The notes beneath the pieces are model-generated. The model was given only the letters and a program-made list of their open reading frames with translations, was not told the DNA's origin and searched no databases. From UBA7960 sp964624065 (GTDB lineage: Bacteria > Bacteroidota > Bacteroidia > Bacteroidales > UBA7960): a stretch of 64,000 nucleotides of DNA. Of this stretch, positions 54,881 to 61,330 are shown in pieces (the stretch's first letter is position 1; every line of letters starts with the position of its first letter). The stretch covers positions 1-64,000 of the forward strand of contig CAZUWF010000006.1 of the NCBI GenBank assembly GCA_964624065.1, written 5' to 3'. The position numbers were made by a program, and so were the translations under genes.

Positions 54881-55630
54881 AATTCAAATGGTTTTTTTAC
54901 TTAAAAGAAAAGAAACTGGATGCAAAATTAAAAAAAACGAAAGTTCGGTTTATAAACGTGACTATTAAAACTTTTGGATAAAAAGGTAAGGACCATTTTT
55001 ACTTTTCTTCGGATATGTAAACTTAGTTGCATCCCATGCAAGGTCAGCAAGCCTTAGTAATATCAATGCCGATTATCAATTTTTTCCGAAAGTTGGGAGT
55101 GGAAAATGATGGCTGAAACCGAAATGTTGCAACTTTTGTTAAAATCCCTCTTTGGAACCCGTATGGCCCATTGGTATGGCTCATAGCCTCGTGGTTAGGT
55201 ACTTCAAGCTCCGTCATAAAGAAAAGGACGGTTGTTTTTTAATGGGTAGTCTTCCTGGTCTGTAACCCATTGGATGTGGGCTTGTTGCAATGGTCCAATA
55301 GCCTTATTGCTATTATAAGCCGAGGCATTGGACCGCGGTATTTTCATATCGGTTATACCTATTGATGATGGGTCAACTATAGGTTCCAAGCACAACATTA
55401 GGGGCGGGTTTCAAATCAATGGCAATTTTCAGTAAGGTAAATAAATTGAATCCCAAAAACCTTGCACGACCTTGGCAAGGCACAATATTTTTGCAATGGA
55501 GAAATTTTTCTGTCGCCACAGGAATGCACCTGGCACGGCTTTATGAAACCTAATTCAGTTCGTAAAACCTTTCCTACGACACAATGGTAACTGGGCGTCG
55601 GATAAGGTATGGCGGGTTATCCAAAATTGG
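54881..55630. other. 750-bp gap without a recognised gene
   Basis: Between the THX gene and the arginase-fold gene. A minus-strand frame at 55204-55398 would encode 64 residues (ending HIQWVTDQEDYPLKNNRPF...) that I do not recognise; gene remnant possible. No repeat, RNA or hairpin stands out. Confidence 0.5.
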
Positions 55631-56674
55631 TTATTCCGGGTTGCTTTTCAGAATTATGCCGGCCATATTAAAAAGGAGCCTGCTGGAAATAATTCCATCT
55701 AGGTTTCCAGGTCCGGTTTCTACCAAATCGGCTCCAATTATAGTTTTGCCTCTTTTTATCAACGTTTCGAAAAGGTATAGTACTTGGTTGAAAAACAGAC
55801 CACCTGGAAGTGGCGTGCCTGTGGTGGGGGCAAGCGAAGGTTGAAGCCCATCAACATCCATTGAAATATAGACCGTATCGGGCAATTCATCAATAATATC
55901 GTTGCAAATTTTGGCCCACGGCTCACCTTCTATCATTCTTTTTTGAACATCCCTATCAAAAAAAGTGGTAATGCTTTTCTGCGATTTCTTGATCATGTTA
56001 AATTCGTCGTAGCAAAGCTCTCTTATGCCCACTTGAACTATTTTTTTTACCCCCCTAAGCTTTTTGGCATTGAACATTGCGGATGCATGAGAAAAGGTAA
56101 ATCCTTGGTAATTCTCGCGCAAATCGGCATGCGCATCGATCTGCAATATTCCAAACCCGGCTTGTCTTTTGGATAGGGCCCTAATCAATCCGTAGGAAAC
56201 ACTATGGTCACCACCAATTACCACCGGTATCCTCTTTTGCTCTAAATGCATATGAGACTTCAGTTCAATAAGCTGGCATAGTTCCTCGCAAGCCACGTTG
56301 ATCTCTTCCAAGGTCTTTTGAAGTCTTTTGTCTTCTTCTAGCTGTCCACCACTTTCAATAAACTTGATGTACTCGGTTGATCTTTTCCTGAAGCGCTTGT
56401 TTCTGGCCACAATTTTGGGATCTATTTTTTCCATTGCCATACCCCTTTTCCATTCGTCAGTTGCGAAAGCATCAAAAAGGTCTATTTGAAAAGAAGATTC
56501 AAAAATCCTTTGAGGGCCTTCTGATGTTCCTGAAAAATTTGATACGGTAACATCCCATGGTACAGGAATGAATACCAGCCTAGATTTAGAGGGAGTATAT
56601 GGGAGCCCGAAAATATTGTTGGTCCTCAGGCTAGTCAAATTGGGATTGTAATCGCTTATGGTTTTCTTTGCCAT
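55631..56674 (-). CDS. Arginase/agmatinase-fold ureohydrolase
   Basis: 347 residues. Binuclear-Mn site motifs: VVIGGDHSVSYGLI, QIDAHADLRENYQG and SMDVDGLQPSLAPTTGTPLPGGL, all complete. The pattern with GTPLPGGL is nearer to agmatinase/formimidoylglutamase members than to classical arginase (which has SGTGTPVPGG in another context), but substrate is not settled. It would release urea or formamide from a guanidino or formimino compound. Single gene, about 100 bp upstream of HU on the same strand. Confidence 0.85.
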   Translation of the reverse strand: MAKKTISDYNPNLTSLRTNNIFGLPYTPSKSRLVFIPVPWDVTVSNFSGTSEGPQRIFESSFQIDLFDAFATDEWKRGMAMEKIDPKIVARNKRFRKRSTEYIKFIESGGQLEEDKRLQKTLEEINVACEELCQLIELKSHMHLEQKRIPVVIGGDHSVSYGLIRALSKRQAGFGILQIDAHADLRENYQGFTFSHASAMFNAKKLRGVKKIVQVGIRELCYDEFNMIKKSQKSITTFFDRDVQKRMIEGEPWAKICNDIIDELPDTVYISMDVDGLQPSLAPTTGTPLPGGLFFNQVLYLFETLIKRGKTIIGADLVETGPGNLDGIISSRLLFNMAGIILKSNPE

Positions 56675-56727
56675 TCTTATTGGTGGTTAGGTGAAAATGA
56701 ACCAGTAAAAAACAATTTGGATTGATT

Positions 56728-56756
56728 AAAAAAAAAGCCCCGAAAACGGAGCTTTT
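56728..56756 (-). terminator. Terminator of the HU gene
   Basis: On the minus strand AAAAGCTCCG-TTTT-CGGGGCTTTTTTTTT: 10-bp stem with one U-G pair and a T run, about 20 bp past the HU stop codon. Confidence 0.8.
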
Positions 56757-56776
56757 CTATATTTGATGGGTAAAAA

Positions 56777-57040
56777 CTAAACCGCTAGACCTGCTCCAGC
56801 CTTGAACTTGGCCACTTTTTTGGCAGCGATTTTAATTTCCTTGCCGGTTTGTGGGTTGCGGCCGGTACGTGCATTTCTTTTTGCTACGTAGAAAGAACCA
56901 AAACCAACCAAACTAACCCTGTCACCCTTTTTAAGGGCACCAGAGATGGCTCCGATAGTTGCATCCAATGCTCTTTTTGAATCGGCCTTGGTTAAACCTG
57001 CTCCTGCTGCAATTGCATCAATTAGTTCTGCTTTGTTCAT
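56777..57040 (-). CDS. hup: HU-family DNA-binding protein
   Basis: 87 residues. NKAELIDAIAAGAGLTKADSKRALDA, GDRVSLVGFGSFYVAKRNARTGRNPQTGKEI and the final KVAKFKAG are the HU/IHF signature; the RNPQTG motif contains the DNA-intercalating Pro. Abundant nucleoid protein; the -33/-7 promoter at 57101-57130 is of good quality and fits high expression. Gene name generic, since several HU paralogues are usual in Bacteroidota. Confidence 0.97.
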   Translation of the reverse strand: MNKAELIDAIAAGAGLTKADSKRALDATIGAISGALKKGDRVSLVGFGSFYVAKRNARTGRNPQTGKEIKIAAKKVAKFKAGAGLAV

Positions 57041-57100
57041 TTTTTTTTTGTTTTAGTTTGACACAGGGGTTAAAAGGACTCTTTTTAATCAAAAGTTGTG

Positions 57101-57130
57101 CAAATATAAGATTTTATATGGTTTTGTCAA
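57101..57130 (-). promoter_or_regulatory. Promoter of the HU gene
   Basis: Minus strand: TTG (57128-57130), 19-nt spacer, TATATTTG (57101-57108), matching the Bacteroidota consensus; 61 bp before the ATG. Confidence 0.75.
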
Positions 57131-57246
57131 GTATTTTCCCTAAAAATGCAAGATTTTGTTTATAAAAGACAAAAAATGTTAATAAGTAGCAATAAAAAGC
57201 CTAAAACAAATGAGTTAGGCATTTACGGGAGACCTAATAGAGTTAA

Positions 57247-58197
57247 TCACGAAATTTTTGTGCCCCTTAACAATTCTTCGATTGTCATTTTTTTTTTCCC
57301 TTCAAGTTGAACAATTTTGGGAATCAAAAAACCATCCTTGGTGGCAAAGCCAAAGCCAGTCCCTTCAACCAAAACGAAGCACCCAATTTGATGATGGTGA
57401 CTAGAAGGATTTGCTTCGGCTTCAAAAATTTTAAGCACCTTGTTGGATCCCTTTGAATTTACAATTGTAAAGGCTCCGGGAATGGGACTTAAACCACGCA
57501 CGAGGGCTTCAATTTTGGCGCAATCTTGATTCCAATCGATTTTGCAGGTTTCCGAAAATATTTTCGGGGCAGTTTTCAATTCTTCGCCGCTAATTTTGAT
57601 GTCTGATTGATTGGTGGACTTTTGGGTACCCTGAGAGATCGCGCTCAAGGTTTTTAAGATAATTAATGCACCCTCTATCATAACCTTGTCATGTAGCGTA
57701 CCTGCGGTTTCGTTATCGTCAATTGCAATTGTCTTTTGAAAGATAACATCTCCCGAGTCAATTTTATGGTCAATGAAAAAGGTAGTAACCCCGGTTTCCC
57801 TTTCGCCATTTATTATTGCCCAGTTTATTGGTGCGGCTCCCCGGTAATTGGGCAGGAGCGAACCATGGATATTGATTGTACCCTTGGCGGGTATTTTCCA
57901 AACCGATTCTGGCAACATCCTGAATGCTACAACAACCTGAACATCGGGCCTAAGTAACTGGATTGATTGAATGAAATCAGGATCTTTAAGATTGGTGGGT
58001 TGAAAAACCGGAATGTTTTTTGAGATTGCGCATTTCTTCACCTCCGACTCACGGAGTGATTGTCCTCGCCCTGCTGGCTTGTCGGGTGCGGTCACAACCC
58101 CAACTACTTCGTGACCGTTGTCAATTAGGGTTGACAAACAGTAACTTGCAAGAACCGGAGTTCCCATAAAAACAATTCTCAGTTTCTCGTGAATCAT
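57247..58197 (-). CDS. fmt: Methionyl-tRNA formyltransferase
   Basis: 316 residues. FMGTPVLASYCLSTLI, TAPDKPAGRGQ, the 10-formyl-THF/catalytic NIHGSLLPNYRGAAPINWAIINGERETGVTTF and IDSGDVIFQK are complete, with the C-terminal tRNA-binding barrel. Formylates initiator Met-tRNA. Its ATG overlaps the stop of ribH by four bases (58194-58197). Confidence 0.97.
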   Translation of the reverse strand: MIHEKLRIVFMGTPVLASYCLSTLIDNGHEVVGVVTAPDKPAGRGQSLRESEVKKCAISKNIPVFQPTNLKDPDFIQSIQLLRPDVQVVVAFRMLPESVWKIPAKGTINIHGSLLPNYRGAAPINWAIINGERETGVTTFFIDHKIDSGDVIFQKTIAIDDNETAGTLHDKVMIEGALIILKTLSAISQGTQKSTNQSDIKISGEELKTAPKIFSETCKIDWNQDCAKIEALVRGLSPIPGAFTIVNSKGSNKVLKIFEAEANPSSHHHQIGCFVLVEGTGFGFATKDGFLIPKIVQLEGKKKMTIEELLRGTKIS

Positions 58198-58715
58198 TTT
58201 TCTTCACAGTTATTCCTACCTTCAAGTTTTAGGCTTTTTCTAAGCAAGGCCATTTTTACAGCAGATACGGCTGCTTCGCGACCTTTGTTTCCGTGTTTCC
58301 CGCCAGATCTCTCAATGGCCTGTTGTATGGTATCAGTTGTCAGGACTCCAAAGATCACCGGTTTTCTTTCATATAGTGCCAGATTGGTTATACCTTGACT
58401 TACTGCCTGACAAATAAATTCGAAATGCCTGGTTTCGCCTTGGATTACGCAACCCAAACAAATTACAGCATCTAATTTTTTGTTTTTCAGCAGGAGTAAG
58501 GCCCCTTGGGGCAATTCAAAACTTCCAGGAACATATATGGTGCTTATGTCCTGCTCCAAAACTCCCATATTCAGCAAATCTTGTTTTGCACCCGCTAGCA
58601 ATGAGTTGGTAATTTCAGGGTTCCACTCCGCGACCACTATTCCAACTCTTAGCCCGGTGGCTGAACCCATACTGCTAATGTCGTGGTCAGAAAGATTTTT
58701 GTTTTTTTCAACCAT
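58194..58715 (-). CDS. ribH: 6,7-dimethyl-8-ribityllumazine synthase
   Basis: 173 residues. VAEWNPEITNSLLAGA, VPGSFELPQGA, CLGCVIQGETRHFEFICQAVSQGI (catalytic His) and FGVLTTDTIQQAIERSGGKHGNKG are the lumazine synthase signature. Condenses the butanone phosphate and uracil precursor in riboflavin synthesis. Overlaps fmt; the TPR gene precedes it 128 bp upstream with a hairpin in between. Confidence 0.97.
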   Translation of the reverse strand: MVEKNKNLSDHDISSMGSATGLRVGIVVAEWNPEITNSLLAGAKQDLLNMGVLEQDISTIYVPGSFELPQGALLLLKNKKLDAVICLGCVIQGETRHFEFICQAVSQGITNLALYERKPVIFGVLTTDTIQQAIERSGGKHGNKGREAAVSAVKMALLRKSLKLEGRNNCEEK

Positions 58716-58778
58716 TGCCGAGAGATTTTAAGTTAATAGAAGTGGTGTTTGACACTTAATTTATTGATCTTAAAACAA

Positions 58779-58818
58779 CCAAGGCCAAAAAAGGTTTGAA
58801 ACGCCCTTTTGGCCTTGG
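58779..58818 (-). terminator. Hairpin after the TPR gene
   Basis: Arms CCAAGGCC(AAAAAAGG) and (CCTTTT)GGCCTTGG separated by about 10 nt. T-rich on both sides, so it can end the minus-strand TPR transcript, about 26 bp after its stop codon. Confidence 0.65.
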
Positions 58819-58843
58819 ATTTTTTTGCTAAGCCTATTATTAT

Positions 58844-59533
58844 CTACAACTGTGCAGAAACACGGGCAATGTACCTATCGATGTTTCGCCCCTCGTTGGA
58901 GTTTTCGTAACCGTCCTTAATTCTTTGGTAGAGCGCAAGTGCTTCCTTTAAATTGCCGTTGAGTTCGTTGACCATTCCAGCCTTGAAAAGGAAAATAGGG
59001 GTGGTAAACTCGTTGGGCTTGAAATCGTAGGCCTTGGCATAAAACTCCAATGCTTTGGAAAAGTCCTCAAGCTCAACGTATGCATCGCCAATAGCACCGT
59101 AGGCCATTGCCCCGAGCATTTGATCGCGTTTCTTGAATTTGGTGAGGTGCTTGATCGCATCTTCATACTCGCCCAGTTGCAAGTGGCTAATACCTGCATA
59201 GTACCTTGCAAGGTTGGCCGATTTGGTGAATTTAAAATCAGAAATGATGTCAAGGAATCCAAGGTGGAGGCCATCGCCATTAAGGGCCAAATTGAGGCTG
59301 TCTTTTTCAAAATAATTCTCGGCCATAAACATCTCCGCCCGCGCAGATTTTTCTCTTCCCGGAACATAAAAGCGAGTGAAGCCTATGAATAAAGCAACAA
59401 TCAGAAGAACTATTCCAACGGCTATAAGAATTGGCTTCTGGTTTTTTTCAATGAATTGCTCCGAACGGCTCAAAGCCTCCTCAACGGCAATTATGCTCTT
59501 TCCTGCCTTCAGGTCTTTTTCGTTTTTTGACAT
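58844..59533 (-). CDS. Membrane-anchored tetratricopeptide-repeat protein
   Basis: 229 residues. Short cytoplasmic N-terminus, one transmembrane helix (about 34-53, PILIAVGIVLLIVALFIGF), then TPR-like helices (ARYYAGISHLQLGEYEDAIKHLTKF, AYGAIGDAYVELEDFSKALEFYAKA, AGMVNELNGNLKEALALYQRI). Resembles the YfgM type of ancillary translocon TPR proteins, but function is unproven. A TACCTTTG box at 59554-59561 (minus) with CAAA at 59577-59580 is the likely promoter. Confidence 0.82.
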   Translation of the reverse strand: MSKNEKDLKAGKSIIAVEEALSRSEQFIEKNQKPILIAVGIVLLIVALFIGFTRFYVPGREKSARAEMFMAENYFEKDSLNLALNGDGLHLGFLDIISDFKFTKSANLARYYAGISHLQLGEYEDAIKHLTKFKKRDQMLGAMAYGAIGDAYVELEDFSKALEFYAKAYDFKPNEFTTPIFLFKAGMVNELNGNLKEALALYQRIKDGYENSNEGRNIDRYIARVSAQL

Positions 59534-59671
59534 ATTTTCAAATTTTTAGGATGCAAAGGTATGCTTTTTTTCCTTTCAAATACCGATTGATTCTATTTTT
59601 ATCTTAATACTTGGAAGTGGCGACAAAAACCTTTTTAATCTATAATTGTCCAATTTTCGGGAACCATTAAA

Positions 59672-59679
59672 TAACTTTG
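59672..59679 (+). promoter_or_regulatory. -7 promoter box of the beta-helix lipoprotein gene
   Basis: TAACTTTG, full TAnnTTTG match, 37 bp before the ATG; a TTG lies 23 nt upstream. Confidence 0.45.
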
Positions 59680-59715
59680 TTTTTTTTTCGTTTGAAATCA
59701 AAATACGATTTGTAA

Positions 59716-61191
59716 ATGAGGATAGTCAGCTACATATGCGGTCTTTCGACCATACTTTATTTTTCGGTATTCCTTTTTTCTTGTAGGGACGAAAGCACTG
59801 ACAATATTGGTGATGTGGCGCTTACCTTTTCGGTTGATACACTTTTGTTCGATACCGTTTTTACCACTGTTGGTTCGGCCACGCGCTCATTTACCGTTCG
59901 AAACAATCACAACAAAAGGATTAAAATTAGTACAATTAAGATCGGTTCAGGGGCAAGTTCACCCTTCAAGGTCAATGTAAACGGAATTCCAGGGTTTATC
60001 CACCACGATGTGGAAATTGCTCCCAAAGACAGTATATTCATCTTTGCCCAAGTTACCCTAAACCCCTCAGGTGACAATTTGCCATTGATTGTAATGGACA
60101 GTTTGGTCTTCATTACCAACAACAAGGTTCAAGATCTAAAAATGGCTGCTTGGGGACAAGATGCAATTTTTCTAACCGCAAATTACCCGATTGACGAACC
60201 AAGATTTCACCTGCTAACCCAAAATACCACCTGGACATCTGACAAGCCTGTAGTAGTTTACAGCACCGTAGTGGCAACCTCGGGGGTAACCCTTCAAGTC
60301 GAACCCAACACCAAGGTTCACCTTCATAACAGGACCAGCATATACTTTTTGGATAATTCAACCCTAAAAGTTAACGGAACCCTCGGGCATCAGGTAATTT
60401 TTCAGGGGGATAGGCTTGAAAAGGAGTACCAGAACAGGGGGGGCCAATGGGGAAGGATTTTCTTTTCGCCCCAAAGTTACGGGCACGAGATTAATCACGC
60501 GATAATCAAAAATGGTACCGTGGGGCTACATATCGGAACCAATGGAGAAAATTCCGGCTCCAGTTTTAACCTTCGAAATACCATTATTAAGAATATGTCA
60601 TCGGTCGGAATAATGGTAATTGAAAGTAACTTGTTGTGCAACAATACAATTATTGGCAATTGCGGCGATTACTCTGCTTACATCGGACCAGGAGCCAATG
60701 CTACCTTTTTGCATTGCACTTTTGCAAACTACTTCTCGTCGCCAAACTCAATCCAAAGGAGAACACCTTCAGTCATTTTTACCAATCATTTTAAGTACCA
60801 GCAAGTGGTTGGAGGGCCGGAAATAGTTTATCATAACCAAATTGGCAACGTTCTTTTTGGCAATTCCATAATCTACGGAAATTATGAAGAGGAAGTTGGC
60901 TTCGACCTAAAGCCAGGAAGCTCATATACAAACTTCCTTTTCGATCATTGCATAATTAGAACCAAGGGTTCAACCAGCGGGCCCAATTTCATAGGGGTTT
61001 TGAGAAATGCCGATCCAAAGTTTCATAAAACCATCATCCAAGATTTCAGGCTTGGAAAGGGCTCGCCGGCCGTTGGTGCGGGCAAGCCTGAATTTGCCCT
61101 TTTGGTACCACTTGATTTGGAGGGCACAAACCGCACATCGAGTTTTGATTTGGGAGCAATTAACTACTACACAATTCCCGAAGGAGATTAG
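59716..61191 (+). CDS. Right-handed parallel beta-helix lipoprotein
   Basis: 491 residues. Signal peptide with lipobox VFLFSC (Cys 23) followed by RDESTDN. The first third is a Bacteroidota-type Ig-like domain (TRSFTVRNNHNKRIKIST); the rest is a series of short beta rungs with alternating hydrophobics (HAIIKNGTVGLHIG, FNLRNTIIKNMSSVGIMV, LLCNNTIIGNCGDY) as in right-handed parallel beta-helix proteins. Such proteins are often surface or polysaccharide-binding; no active-site residues are recognised. Single gene. Confidence 0.85.
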   Translation: MRIVSYICGLSTILYFSVFLFSCRDESTDNIGDVALTFSVDTLLFDTVFTTVGSATRSFTVRNNHNKRIKISTIKIGSGASSPFKVNVNGIPGFIHHDVEIAPKDSIFIFAQVTLNPSGDNLPLIVMDSLVFITNNKVQDLKMAAWGQDAIFLTANYPIDEPRFHLLTQNTTWTSDKPVVVYSTVVATSGVTLQVEPNTKVHLHNRTSIYFLDNSTLKVNGTLGHQVIFQGDRLEKEYQNRGGQWGRIFFSPQSYGHEINHAIIKNGTVGLHIGTNGENSGSSFNLRNTIIKNMSSVGIMVIESNLLCNNTIIGNCGDYSAYIGPGANATFLHCTFANYFSSPNSIQRRTPSVIFTNHFKYQQVVGGPEIVYHNQIGNVLFGNSIIYGNYEEEVGFDLKPGSSYTNFLFDHCIIRTKGSTSGPNFIGVLRNADPKFHKTIIQDFRLGKGSPAVGAGKPEFALLVPLDLEGTNRTSSFDLGAINYYTIPEGD

Positions 61192-61330
61192 TCTGTTATT
61201 TTGTGAATTTTATGTTTAACCAAAGGTTTTCCTTTGATTAAAAATGCTATTTTTGTTCATGGTAAACTTATTTGCCATTATAGGGTCTTCAAGGCTTACC
61301 TGTAGGTTTGGAATTTAAACTCATACAATT

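Noticed and set aside
55204..55398. Minus-strand 64-residue frame in the 750-bp gap
   Set aside because: No recognised family, no promoter box and no conserved neighbour; could be chance or remnant.
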